Below, in pieces: positions 50,169-59,002 of a DNA stretch of 64,000 bases. The stretch is from Paenibacillus paeoniae (GTDB lineage: Bacteria > Bacillota > Bacilli > Paenibacillales > Paenibacillaceae): positions 62,001 through 126,000 of the forward strand of contig NZ_QUBQ01000005.1 in NCBI RefSeq assembly GCF_003388735.1, in the 5' to 3' direction. The notes beneath the pieces are model-generated. The model was given only the letters and a program-made list of their open reading frames with translations, was not told the origin of the DNA and did not search any database. Positions within the stretch are counted from its first letter, which is position 1, and every line of letters begins with the position of its first letter. The translations under genes and the position numbers were made by a program.

Positions 50169-51017
50169 ATGATAAAAGAAAACGAGAAAACGGGCGGCAA
50201 CCCATCAATAGCCCGGGACACCATTGATCTGAAGGACGGTATCAAGCTGGCTTATTATGACTCGAAGGAATCGCATGGACTCGATACGGCGCTGGTCCTG
50301 CTGCACGGCTATTGCGGCAGCTCTGCCTATTGGGAAAAAATTGTGGACGAGCTGGCTGACTCCATTCGAGTCATAGCCCCCGACGCCAGGGGACACGGAC
50401 TAAGCTCCGCCCCGGAGGACGAGATTTATTCGATGGAGCTGTTCGCTGACGATGTGGCTGCTCTGCTGGATTCGCTGTCCATTCGCCGTGCGATCGTACT
50501 GGGCCATTCCTTGGGCGGATATGTGACGCTGGCATTCACAGAACGTTATGCCGATAAGCTCGCGGCATTCGGACTTGTGCATTCAACTCCGCTGCCGGAT
50601 AGCGAGGCTGCCCGTGCCAATCGGGATAAAGCGGTCGCTGCACTTCAAGAGAACGGCATCGCGGAGTTCGTCGATGGTCTGATTCCGAAGCTGTTCGCCA
50701 AGGATCGGCTGGAGGGGATGGAGCCGGAAGTAGCGAGGTGCAAGGAAATTGGCTACACAACAGCTCTGCATGGCGCTGTGGCCACCGCTAAGGGGATGAA
50801 GGGCAGAGCTGATCGCAGCACGGTGATCAGGGAGTCTGCTTTGCCAATCTTGCTTGTAGCAGGCGCTCAAGACGGGGTTATTCCGGTGGAGAGCACATTC
50901 TCCGCCGTTAACGGTGAGACGAGAAAGGTCGAACTGGAACAAGCGGGGCATATGAGCATGATGGAATGTTCGGCACAGCTTGCGGAAGAGATCGCTTCTT
51001 TCGTAAGGTCGATCTAG
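50169..51017 (+). CDS. Alpha/beta hydrolase
   Basis: 282 residues. Oxyanion region LVLLHGYCGSSAYWEKIVDEL, nucleophile elbow GHSLGG (Ser about 118), acid in LLVAGAQDGVIPVES, and His in LEQAGHMSMMECSAQ: a complete triad in the arrangement of bacterial esterases, haloperoxidase-like and MhpC-type hydrolases. No signal peptide. AAGGAGG is 7 bases before ATG 50169, setting the start. The substrate is unknown. Confidence 0.88.
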   Translation: MIKENEKTGGNPSIARDTIDLKDGIKLAYYDSKESHGLDTALVLLHGYCGSSAYWEKIVDELADSIRVIAPDARGHGLSSAPEDEIYSMELFADDVAALLDSLSIRRAIVLGHSLGGYVTLAFTERYADKLAAFGLVHSTPLPDSEAARANRDKAVAALQENGIAEFVDGLIPKLFAKDRLEGMEPEVARCKEIGYTTALHGAVATAKGMKGRADRSTVIRESALPILLVAGAQDGVIPVESTFSAVNGETRKVELEQAGHMSMMECSAQLAEEIASFVRSI

Positions 51018-51055
51018 CAAGAGCAATAAGGAATGGCGAGGGGAGGACGCGGTCT

Positions 51056-51709
51056 ATGTTCCAACGCGATTATTTCATGAGAATGATCGGTCAGATGACG
51101 GAAGCGCTAGGGCAAGTGCTTGGATTGCGCAAGCAGATGAAGCAGGAGGAAGCGCTGCTCGTGCTGGACGAGCTTCTGGACAAGCATTTCCGGCTTAGCA
51201 GCAAGCTGATTCGTTCATTGTCCGATGAAGACTTGATCAACATCATGACTACGAATGGAGTGGTCGATACCGATCATCTTCAGGCTATCGCCATTCTTAT
51301 GAAGCAAGAGGGAGTGCTTCATGGGGAACTTGGACGGGAAGCGGAATGCTACGAGATGTATGTGCGTTCTCTTCGCCTTTTTGTGCACTTGTCCTTAATG
51401 GGTGCAGAGCCCACGATCGTAGAACCTGGAGAGCAAATAAACGAACTGTTGGAACTGCTCAGCGCCTATGAGCTGCCCTCTCCTGCAAAGCGGCTGCTGA
51501 TGGAATGGCATGAGGCGGATGGACGTTACGATTTGACTGAAAATATGATGTACGAGCTGCTTGAGGCGAAGACGATATCGCCGGAGGAAGCCTCTGCGAT
51601 CTATCGTCGGCTGTTGGGGCTGAGCGACGAGGCGTTGGCCGCGGGAGGACTTCCGCGAGAAGAGATTCGCCAAGGCATGGCCGATCTGGAATCGGCATTG
51701 AAAGCATAA
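51056..51709 (+). CDS. DUF6483 family helical protein
   Basis: 217 residues, all helical and soluble, starting MFQRDYFMRMIGQMTEALGQVLGLRKQ. The middle looks like TPR-like pairs (GVLHGELGREAECYEMYVRSLRLF; LLELLSAYELPSPAKRLLMEWHEADGRYDLTENMMYELLEA). It matches the DUF6483 group found next to housekeeping genes in Paenibacillus; function unknown. GGGGAGGAC precedes ATG 51056, so the longer frame from 50966 is rejected. Located 38 bases after the hydrolase gene. Confidence 0.72.
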   Translation: MFQRDYFMRMIGQMTEALGQVLGLRKQMKQEEALLVLDELLDKHFRLSSKLIRSLSDEDLINIMTTNGVVDTDHLQAIAILMKQEGVLHGELGREAECYEMYVRSLRLFVHLSLMGAEPTIVEPGEQINELLELLSAYELPSPAKRLLMEWHEADGRYDLTENMMYELLEAKTISPEEASAIYRRLLGLSDEALAAGGLPREEIRQGMADLESALKA

Positions 51710-51735
51710 GGCAACGAGGGAGTGACCAGTCAAGC

Positions 51736-52941
51736 ATGACGGAACAATGGCAACAGGATATCGAGAGCTGGATCAGGAATGGACAATTGCTGCAAGCGAC
51801 GCTTAGCTCGCCGCGCGGGGGCGGAGAGATGACGGCTCCGCGGACGGTCGTCCGGCCTGTGAATCTGAAAGAGGGGCTTCGTTACCAATTCGAGTCCCAT
51901 TATGCGAATAAAGTGCTCCATCACAACTTGGATAAGGATGAGACGATCACGCGATTGCTAGAGATCGTCGGTCCCCTGTATCGGCAGGGACTAGTGAAAA
52001 CGTCGGATGCCGATATTCAACTGCTGTTCAGCAAGAAGGGAAAAGCGACGGTTCGAAAGTCTGCTGTAAGCGGACGGGACACGTCTGTACCGCCCCAGCA
52101 CAATCGCAAGAAGCAGCGCATCCTGGAGGAAGGCAAGCCGGCGCCATTCATGGTGGAGCTTGGCATCATGACAGAGGATGGACGCGTCCACGCGAAGAAG
52201 CAGGACAAGTACCGTCAGATCAATCGGTTCCTGGAGATGGTGACCGACGTGCTGGACGCGCTTCCGCAGGATCGCCAGCTTAAGATCGTTGACTTCGGCT
52301 GTGGCAAGTCGTATCTGACGTTCGCCTTGTATCATCTACTTGCTGTAGAGCAGGGGCGTGATATCTCTGTGATCGGGCTGGATCTGAAGGAAGATGTCAT
52401 TCACTTCTGCTCTAATCTGGCCGAGAAGCTGGGGTATGACAAGCTGACGTTTCTCGTCGGGGATATTGCAGAGTATGAAGGTCTTGAAGCAGCCGATATG
52501 GTCGTAACCCTTCATGCTTGCGATACGGCAACAGATGCGGCTTTGGCCAAGGCGGTAGGCTGGGGAGCCTCTGTGATCATGTCAGTTCCTTGCTGCCAGC
52601 ATGAGCTGTTCCGGCAAGTGAAGAGTGATGTGCTGGCGCCGCTATTCTCGCAAGGACTGCTGAAGGAGCGGTTCGCGGCGCTCGCAACTGATGCCGTCCG
52701 GGGGAATCTGCTGGAAGTGCTCGGCTACAAGGTGAACATGCTGGAGTTCGTGGACCCGGAGCATACCCCGAAAAACCTGCTGATTCGTGCTGTAGCGACT
52801 CCGCACAAAGAACCATCACTCGCCAAGTGGAAGCAATATGAGAGTTTCAGAGACTTTCTGCATCTGTCTCCAGCACTAGAGAGCATATTGTCCCATCGCT
52901 GGCCGGACGAAGAGAACAAATTCGTAAAAACTACGAAATAG
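51736..52941 (+). CDS. SAM-dependent methyltransferase (METTL25-like)
   Basis: 401 residues. N-terminal about 150 residues are basic with unknown fold; from about 165 comes a class I methyltransferase domain: KIVDFGCGKSYLTFALYHLL (SAM motif I), ISVIGLDLKEDVIHFCSN (acidic loop), MVVTLHACDTATDAALAKAV and IMSVPCCQHELF. The LHACDTATD...PCCQHE block is the signature of the Methyltransf_32/METTL25 group, whose eukaryotic members may act on RNA or ribosomal protein. The C-terminus NLLIRAVATPH is also typical. The substrate here is unknown. Confidence 0.8.
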   Translation: MTEQWQQDIESWIRNGQLLQATLSSPRGGGEMTAPRTVVRPVNLKEGLRYQFESHYANKVLHHNLDKDETITRLLEIVGPLYRQGLVKTSDADIQLLFSKKGKATVRKSAVSGRDTSVPPQHNRKKQRILEEGKPAPFMVELGIMTEDGRVHAKKQDKYRQINRFLEMVTDVLDALPQDRQLKIVDFGCGKSYLTFALYHLLAVEQGRDISVIGLDLKEDVIHFCSNLAEKLGYDKLTFLVGDIAEYEGLEAADMVVTLHACDTATDAALAKAVGWGASVIMSVPCCQHELFRQVKSDVLAPLFSQGLLKERFAALATDAVRGNLLEVLGYKVNMLEFVDPEHTPKNLLIRAVATPHKEPSLAKWKQYESFRDFLHLSPALESILSHRWPDEENKFVKTTK

Positions 52942-53011
52942 CCAATTGTCGATAGGATTAACATTTGCTACAATGGAAGAAGATGGCTACCAAATGAATG
53001 GGTGAACCGTA

Positions 53012-54700
53012 TTGGAATGGATGATTTGGATAGACTTTAGTACGTTTGCGGTGCTGCTGGGCTTATTTTTATATTTATTTTCATCAAGCTCAGTCACGGT
53101 TCTGCACCGAATCTATCTTTTCTTGCATATCGTCTTCATGCTATGGCCTCTGTTTCAGTTTGCATCGCAGACGACAACGGTGGTCAGTTATAGGCTTTTT
53201 TACCTATCCGCGTCCTATATTGGCCTTTCATTGCTCGGTATTGGATGGTTTGCTTTTATCTTATTTTTGACAGGTCAATACTACATCATTCGGAAGAGTC
53301 GCTTGCTTCTGCTATCGATACCGGCACTTGTGTCGGTTATTGTCGTTGTATGGAATCCGGACGGCGGATTTCTTGATATTAACCAGAATGTGGAACCGCT
53401 TAAACAACTGCAGCATGGCTCGCTTTATTGGGTTATGATTATTCAACTCGTCCTGTATTTATCGGTATCTTTAGTTATTCTATTGTACAAGCTGGGAAGA
53501 CGGGACGAATCAATCCGTCAGCGCAAGATGGTCCGAACCGCACTGAACAGCGTGTTCGTGCTGTCGTTTTTCTCCATTACCGATTTTTTCGTCAATGTGG
53601 CTTATATCGATTATTTCGCTCGTTACATTCCGCTTGTATCGGTGGGCATGACTGTAACCGCTATCTATATCGTTCATGCGATTAGCCGGAACAAGGTGTT
53701 CGACATTATTCAGATCGTCCAGAAGGACATTATGAATACGATGTCGATGGGCATTATCGTTATGGATGAGAACGATACAATCATTGAGGTCAATAAAGTG
53801 ATTAAGCCGATTCTTCGTATCCGCATCGGGGACAGCTTTAATCCGGAGGTGCTGGCGTCCCAATTCAAAAGTGATACCGCCAGACAGCTGCAAGCTTTTT
53901 TCGAAGGGCAGCGACTGCGGCCTATGGAGCGACTAGAGGTGGAGCTGTCCCTCGATACGAATCATATTCGCCATGTCATTGTGCAGTCTGCGCCGATTCT
54001 GAACCAGAAGAAGCGCATTGTGGGGCGCGTCCTTACTTTCCACGATGTGACGGAGCTTCGTGTACTGGTGGAGGAGACGAACACTCAAAACGAGCTTCTT
54101 CAGGAGAGAAACCGCGAGCTCTTGATTATGCAGGATGAATTATATCAGGCGAACCGGAAGCTGGAGCATATGGCGATTACGGATGGTCTCACCGGCTGCT
54201 ACAATCGCAGATATTTGCTGCAGCAGCTCGAAGAAGAGGTCGTTAACAATATCCGGTATGGCATTCCGTTCTCTATCTTTATCTTCGATCTGGATTATTT
54301 CAAGTCCATTAACGACCGTTACGGACACTTGATTGGCGATGAGGTGCTTTGCAGTACAGTCGATGCGGTACGCAGCGCTTTGCGGCTGACGGATGTGCTT
54401 GCCCGGTTCGGCGGCGAGGAATTCACCGTCTATCTCCCCCATACGAATCGGGAGCAGGCGGAGATTATGGCAGAACAAGTGAAGTCGGCGGTCGAGAAGA
54501 ATCTGGTACCGACAGGAACAGGCGATGCCACGATTACGGTTACGATCAGCATGGGCGTTATTTCAATTGAGCAGTTCAATGCATCGGATCTGGACAATCC
54601 GAAAGCATTTCTTCGCGAGTTAATGGCCCAGGCCGACGCTGCTCTGTATGAAGCGAAGTACAGTGGACGCAATCGTATCGTAAAGCGTAAATTGGCATAA
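53012..54700 (+). CDS. Membrane diguanylate cyclase (7TM-PAS-GGDEF)
   Basis: 562 residues: N-terminal seven-helix membrane sensor of the histidine-kinase 7TM type (about 1-220), a PAS-like domain (about 230-365, NTMSMGIIVMDENDTIIEVN), a coiled coil (NTQNELLQERNRELLIMQDELYQANRKLE) and a C-terminal GGDEF domain with DGLTGCYNRRYLLQQL, FDLDYFKSINDRYGHLIGDEVL and active-site loop RFGGEEF. Makes cyclic di-GMP from two GTP. No RxxD inhibitory site is clear just before GGEEF. Starts at TTG 53012, GGGTGA being 6 bases upstream; ATG 53021 is the alternative. Next to an HD-GYP gene. Confidence 0.92.
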   Translation: MEWMIWIDFSTFAVLLGLFLYLFSSSSVTVLHRIYLFLHIVFMLWPLFQFASQTTTVVSYRLFYLSASYIGLSLLGIGWFAFILFLTGQYYIIRKSRLLLLSIPALVSVIVVVWNPDGGFLDINQNVEPLKQLQHGSLYWVMIIQLVLYLSVSLVILLYKLGRRDESIRQRKMVRTALNSVFVLSFFSITDFFVNVAYIDYFARYIPLVSVGMTVTAIYIVHAISRNKVFDIIQIVQKDIMNTMSMGIIVMDENDTIIEVNKVIKPILRIRIGDSFNPEVLASQFKSDTARQLQAFFEGQRLRPMERLEVELSLDTNHIRHVIVQSAPILNQKKRIVGRVLTFHDVTELRVLVEETNTQNELLQERNRELLIMQDELYQANRKLEHMAITDGLTGCYNRRYLLQQLEEEVVNNIRYGIPFSIFIFDLDYFKSINDRYGHLIGDEVLCSTVDAVRSALRLTDVLARFGGEEFTVYLPHTNREQAEIMAEQVKSAVEKNLVPTGTGDATITVTISMGVISIEQFNASDLDNPKAFLRELMAQADAALYEAKYSGRNRIVKRKLA

Positions 54701-54702
54701 GG

Positions 54703-54728
54703 TCCCGACGAGATGTCCGGGATTTTTT
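54703..54728 (+). terminator. Terminator after cyclase gene
   Basis: TCCCG (54703-54707) pairs with CGGGA (54718-54722), then six Ts. Short stem. Confidence 0.6.
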
Positions 54729-54873
54729 GCGTGGCAATGGTCGTTCGCAAGAGTTGAAAGTTGCCATTTCGTAGTTACCTGCTCCTTACATAGTAAGATA
54801 GGTCTCAGTCTGTTAATATAGTTTTATCTGGCTGCAAGTGCAAAGTTTTGTTTAAAAGGCGGGAACAAATCTA

Positions 54874-55956
54874 ATGAGAAAAGTGCAACTTGGAATGGTC
54901 AAGCCTGGAGACAAGGTTGCAAAATCCATCTTTCAAGATAACGGCAACGTTCTTCTTGGCGAAGGTGTAGAGTTGAATGAGCGGTATATTCAACGTCTGG
55001 AGAATTTAGGAATTGATTTCTTGTACATTGAAGACGGGAATACGACCGATATCGTTCCAGAGGATACAATCAGGGACGAGACGCGGTCGAATGCGGTCAA
55101 TGTTATATATAAGACGATGAATTCCTTTAAGGAAGAGATCGTCACGAGAGGCAGGACGATTGCGCCGGATATGGGACGCAATTTCCGTGCGGTATTCGGA
55201 AGCATTATGCAGGATTTGGCTACTAGACCTAATATGCTTGTCAATTTGACCAGTATCCATTCCAGGGACGCGTATCTGTTCCAGCATTCGTTCAACGTGG
55301 CGGTGCTGGCCGGTATTATGGGAATCGCAAAGGGCTTCAATCGGAATCAGCTGGAAGAACTCGGGATTGGCGCGTTGCTCTTCGATATCGGGATGACGAA
55401 GATGCCGCATAGTCTGTTGACCAAGACCGAGCGATTTACACCAGATGAGCAGAAGATTCTTCATACCCACCCCATGGAAGGTTTCGATATTTTAAGAAAA
55501 TATCACGATATCTCAATTGTATCCGCCCATTGCGCCCTTCAACATCATGAACGGTACAACGGCTCGGGGTATCCCCGCGGATTGCAAAAGGACGAAATTC
55601 ACATCTATGCACAAATCGTTGGTTTGGCCGATACCTATGATGCATTGGTATCTCCAAGACCGCATAGGAAGCGGTATACGACAAGCGAGGCTATCGAATT
55701 TCTGTTCGCTGCTGGCGGAACGTTCTTCGATCTGGAGCTGATCAAGCTGTTCTGCAGCCACATCTCGGTCTATCCCGTGGCGACGACGCTGCTGCTAAGC
55801 ACAGGTCAAGAGGTCGTAGTATCAGAGAACAGTGAACTGGCGGTGCATCGCCCTCGCGTTCGCGTCATTAAGGAGATGGACGGCAAAGCGCCTGCATCCC
55901 CTTACGAGATTGAATTGAAAGATACCCCTCATATTACAATCACCAAAGAATTGTAG
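54874..55956 (+). CDS. HD-GYP domain protein with degenerate HD motif
   Basis: 360 residues. N-terminal DUF3391-like part (about 1-110), then an HD-GYP domain: HSFNVAVLAGIMG, LFDIGMTKMP, HTHPMEGFDIL, HHERYNGSGYP and DTYDALVSPRPHRK. The GYP motif and the other metal-binding His are intact, but the HD pair is FD (Phe for His) and the Lys of HDIGK is Met. HD-GYP enzymes normally degrade cyclic di-GMP; loss of this His may change metal binding or abolish hydrolysis, leaving a sensor. Adjacent to the diguanylate cyclase, with a terminator between, so probably separate transcripts. Confidence 0.88.
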   Translation: MRKVQLGMVKPGDKVAKSIFQDNGNVLLGEGVELNERYIQRLENLGIDFLYIEDGNTTDIVPEDTIRDETRSNAVNVIYKTMNSFKEEIVTRGRTIAPDMGRNFRAVFGSIMQDLATRPNMLVNLTSIHSRDAYLFQHSFNVAVLAGIMGIAKGFNRNQLEELGIGALLFDIGMTKMPHSLLTKTERFTPDEQKILHTHPMEGFDILRKYHDISIVSAHCALQHHERYNGSGYPRGLQKDEIHIYAQIVGLADTYDALVSPRPHRKRYTTSEAIEFLFAAGGTFFDLELIKLFCSHISVYPVATTLLLSTGQEVVVSENSELAVHRPRVRVIKEMDGKAPASPYEIELKDTPHITITKEL

Positions 55957-55958
55957 AA

Positions 55959-56013
55959 CAATCGAGCCCTTCTTGTACCGGCATAGTGAGTGCCAGCAAG
56001 AAGGGCTCGATTG
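55959..56013 (+). terminator. Perfect 17-bp hairpin after HD-GYP gene
   Basis: CAATCGAGCCCTTCTTG (55959-55975) pairs perfectly with 55997-56013. It lacks a downstream T run, so termination would be atypical. Confidence 0.55.
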
Positions 56014-56108
56014 CCGCCTAAGCCCTATGACTTTGATTCTAGTGATGATTGAGGTAAAATGATGAGAAATAGAGCGTGCAAGGCGCCATAGAAGGAGATT
56101 GGACGTTT

Positions 56109-57197
56109 ATGGATGAGTTTGCACGCATTCAATATTGGACTTCGGAGAGGCAGTCGGCCCATTGGCAGCACTCGCGCGGGACGGTGCTGGGCATCGGAGA
56201 CGATGCGGCTGTTCTTGATTTCAATTCCGCACAGGATGGCATCGTGGGCGAGAGAAGGCAACTGCTCGTATCCGATACGATGGTTGAGCAAGTACACTTT
56301 ACGGAACAGACCATGAGGGACGAGCATATCGGATACAAAGCGCTGGCAGCCAATGTCAGTGATATCGCTGCGATGGGCGGCGTGCCGCTGCATGCGGTTG
56401 TCTCGGTCTGCGTACCCGCAACCTGGGGGCCAGAGCGCATGAAGTCAATCTATGACGGTCTGTACGCTTGCGCGGAACAGTATGGGGTAGCCATCGTCGG
56501 CGGGGATACTACTTCCTCGCCGGCGCATTTGGTTATATCGGTATCGTTAACGGGCGCAGTAGAGGCAGGCAAGGAAATAATGCGGTCAGGCGCACGTCCC
56601 GGCGATGTCGTATTCGTGACGGGGCCGGTCGGTCTGTCGGCGGGAGGCCTTCATGTCCTTCAAGGTGCGTCGGCAAACAAGCGGCATGCCGAGAAGGTCT
56701 CTGATCCGGATTGTCGAGCACTTGTAGCTGCCCATCAGCAGCCTGCCCCATCCATATTGGCGGGACGCCTTCTGCTTCGATCTGGAATTTGCCATTCGCT
56801 TAACGATGTTAGCGATGGGCTGGCCAGCGAGGCTTGGGAAATTGCGGAGGCATCGGGCTTGCGGATTGTACTGGAGGAACGATTGATGCCGAAGAGCGGG
56901 AGCATGAGTGCCTATGCGTCAAGCGTTGGCTCTGATCCACTGGAGTGGATGCTGTACGGGGGAGAGGATTACGTTCTTGTCGGCACGATGGATCGAAGCG
57001 GTGTGACTGCCCTGAAGGCTGAATTTCATCGGCATGGACTGCCCTTCTATGTGATCGGCAAGACGGAGGAAGGCAGTCCGGGAGTGGAATGGATTCCGCT
57101 TCCTCACGGATGGAATGGACGAAATTCCGGGGTCGATGAAATGGCGTTGCTAAGGACATCGCTGCCGAAGAGAGGCTTTAATCATTTTGGAACATGA
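56109..57197 (+). CDS. thiL: Thiamine-monophosphate kinase
   Basis: Phosphorylates thiamine monophosphate to thiamine diphosphate, the last step of cofactor synthesis. 362 residues of the PurM/ThiL fold: GIGDDAAVLDF (metal/ATP), LLVSDTMVEQVHFTE, DIAAMGGVPLHAVVSVCVP, IVGGDTTSSPAHLVISVSLTGAV, DVSDGLASE and LYGGEDYVLVGT. AAGGAGAT precedes ATG 56109 by about 10 bases; the frame from 56076 is not supported. It heads a tight run of genes with tsaE, tsaB, rimI and tsaD, overlapping tsaE slightly if tsaE starts at TTG. Confidence 0.95.
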   Translation: MDEFARIQYWTSERQSAHWQHSRGTVLGIGDDAAVLDFNSAQDGIVGERRQLLVSDTMVEQVHFTEQTMRDEHIGYKALAANVSDIAAMGGVPLHAVVSVCVPATWGPERMKSIYDGLYACAEQYGVAIVGGDTTSSPAHLVISVSLTGAVEAGKEIMRSGARPGDVVFVTGPVGLSAGGLHVLQGASANKRHAEKVSDPDCRALVAAHQQPAPSILAGRLLLRSGICHSLNDVSDGLASEAWEIAEASGLRIVLEERLMPKSGSMSAYASSVGSDPLEWMLYGGEDYVLVGTMDRSGVTALKAEFHRHGLPFYVIGKTEEGSPGVEWIPLPHGWNGRNSGVDEMALLRTSLPKRGFNHFGT

Positions 57198-57210
57198 ACG
57201 GGTGAAGAAG

Positions 57211-57699
57211 ATGGAGCAACGAACTGCATGGGCTGAATGGCGTATTGGCAGCTTACAAGAAACGGCACAGCTAGCGGCCCGGCTCGCGGCAAACGCGAGG
57301 CCAGGGACGGTTATTGCGCTGGACGGCGACCTGGGTGCCGGCAAAACAACGTTCTCTCAGGCATTCGCCGCCGCAATCGGCGTGCCGGGAATCGTGAATA
57401 GTCCGACCTTTACGATTATTAAGGAATATGAGGGCGTTTCTATGCCCTTCTATCATATGGATGTTTATCGAATCTCTCTGGAAGAAGCGGATGAGCTTGG
57501 ATTGGACGATTATTTCTTCGGCTCCGGCGTGACGCTTGTGGAGTGGGCGAGTCTCATTGAGGAGCTGCTTCCTGCGAATAGGCTGGAGTTGTATATCGAG
57601 CATGTAAGCGGGGAAGAGCGCTTCATTCGCGCGAGGGGTATCGGAGAGCCTTACGCCGATTGGTGCGATGAATGGGACAAGATGGGAGCGACGACTTAA
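57211..57699 (+). CDS. tsaE: tRNA t6A biosynthesis ATPase TsaE
   Basis: 162-residue ATPase of the TsaE/YdiB/YjeE family with P-loop DGDLGAGKTTFSQ, then NSPTFTIIKEYEG and FYHMDVYRI (catalytic His/Asp region), and LVEWASLIEELLP at the C-terminus. Works with TsaB and TsaD to make N6-threonylcarbamoyladenosine at position 37 of ANN-decoding tRNAs. ATG 57211 is the preferred start; TTG 57187 overlaps the thiL stop and is the alternative. Stop TAA overlaps the ATG of tsaB. Confidence 0.94.
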   Translation: MEQRTAWAEWRIGSLQETAQLAARLAANARPGTVIALDGDLGAGKTTFSQAFAAAIGVPGIVNSPTFTIIKEYEGVSMPFYHMDVYRISLEEADELGLDDYFFGSGVTLVEWASLIEELLPANRLELYIEHVSGEERFIRARGIGEPYADWCDEWDKMGATT

Positions 57700-58511
57700 T
57701 GGAACAGACAATACACGGAACCTTCCTTGCGCTGGATACATCGACAGCTGCTATGGCGGCTGCCATTATACGCAATGGAGAAGTGCTGACTCAGATTGAA
57801 TCGCTTGCCGAACGGAATCATTCCGTCCATGTCATTACACATCTGAAGGATATGCTGAAGGAGACTTGCATGCAATCGGATCATCTGGACGCGATTGTGG
57901 TAGGCAACGGGCCCGGCTCTTATACGGGCATGCGGATAGCGGTGACGGCGGCGAAGACGCTGGCTTGGACCTGGGAGAAGCCGCTCATCGGTATCTCTAG
58001 CCTGGAGGCTATCGCTTACGGTGCGCTGCACGCGGGATTAGATATAGCTTATGGCGAGGAGCTGCCAGAGCAGTCCGGTGAGCACTGGCTGCTCCCCATT
58101 ATGGATGCTCGCCGCGGACAGGTGTATAGTGCGGGCTTTGGCATGGGCAACGTCGCTGGCTGGCACCGCTGGCTGAACGATGGCGTCCGAATGATGAGAG
58201 AATGGACGGACGAGATTACAACTGCGGCAGAAGCGTATTCGAAGTCAGGTCCTCTGACGATTTGGCTGACCGGGGATTTGTCGCTTCATGAGGAATCCGC
58301 TGCTTTGCTTCAAGAGCGATGTGGGGGGGCAGGCGTCAAAGTGCGCTTGTTACCTCATGTGCTTCAAGGAAGTGCGCTTGCCTATCTCGGCGCTCAACGT
58401 TTTGCTAGCGGAGCGCGGGAGAATGTACACGGATTTACGCCGAATTATACTCAGCTGACAGAGGCGGAGGTCAAGTGGAACGCGAGGGAAGCGGAAGAGG
58501 CCAAGTCATGA
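57699..58511 (+). CDS. tsaB: tRNA t6A biosynthesis protein TsaB
   Basis: 270 residues of the TsaB/YeaZ family, an inactive actin-like ATPase homologue that supports TsaD. Seen: FLALDTSTAAMAAAII, AERNHSVHVITHLKDML, GNGPGSYTGMRIAVTAAKTLAW and IGISSLEAIAYG. ATG 57699 overlaps the tsaE stop by one base; the longer frame from 57672 lies within tsaE. Stop codon overlaps the rimI start (ATGA). Confidence 0.95.
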   Translation: MEQTIHGTFLALDTSTAAMAAAIIRNGEVLTQIESLAERNHSVHVITHLKDMLKETCMQSDHLDAIVVGNGPGSYTGMRIAVTAAKTLAWTWEKPLIGISSLEAIAYGALHAGLDIAYGEELPEQSGEHWLLPIMDARRGQVYSAGFGMGNVAGWHRWLNDGVRMMREWTDEITTAAEAYSKSGPLTIWLTGDLSLHEESAALLQERCGGAGVKVRLLPHVLQGSALAYLGAQRFASGARENVHGFTPNYTQLTEAEVKWNAREAEEAKS

Positions 58512-59002
58512 GCATGGACACGGACAAGCTGATTTATCGTGCCATGACGATGGCGGACATTCCTGCTATTATCGCCATTGAGGAAGAAGCTTTTACTGGC
58601 CCTTGGACGGCTGAAGCTTTCACGAACGAGCTGACGAACAATATGTTCGCCAAATATCTGGTGATGGAGTACCAGGGAGAAGTGTTCGGCTATGGGGGAA
58701 TGTGGGTCATTATGGACGAGGCCCATATTACGAATATTGCCGTGCGCTCCGATCTTCGGGGGAAGGGACTTGGCCACTTGCTGCTGGAGCAGCTCCAGCG
58801 GACGGCCGTGTTTTTTGGCGCGGCGCGCATGACGCTTGAGGTACGGGTATCCAATGAGATAGCCCAGCATTTGTACCGCAAATACGGTTTCCAGCCTGCC
58901 GGCATCCGACCTCGTTATTATTCTGACAATGATGAGGATGCGTTGATTATGTGGGCGGAGCTTGATACCGAGCAGCTCAAGACGGGAGAGGAATGGAATT
59001 GA
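58508..59002 (+). CDS. rimI: Ribosomal protein S18 alanine N-acetyltransferase
   Basis: 164-residue GNAT enzyme acetylating the N-terminal alanine of ribosomal protein S18. MTMADIPAIIAIEEEAFTGPWTAEAF at the start, AHITNIAV then SDLRGKGLGHLLLEQL (acetyl-CoA loop), LEVRVSNEIAQHLYRKYGFQPAGIRPRYYSDNDEDALIMW are all typical of RimI. The gene lies between tsaB and tsaD with overlapping ends, as in many bacilli. GGAAGAGG precedes ATG 58508; ATG 58514 is close behind. Confidence 0.94.
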   Translation: MSMDTDKLIYRAMTMADIPAIIAIEEEAFTGPWTAEAFTNELTNNMFAKYLVMEYQGEVFGYGGMWVIMDEAHITNIAVRSDLRGKGLGHLLLEQLQRTAVFFGAARMTLEVRVSNEIAQHLYRKYGFQPAGIRPRYYSDNDEDALIMWAELDTEQLKTGEEWN

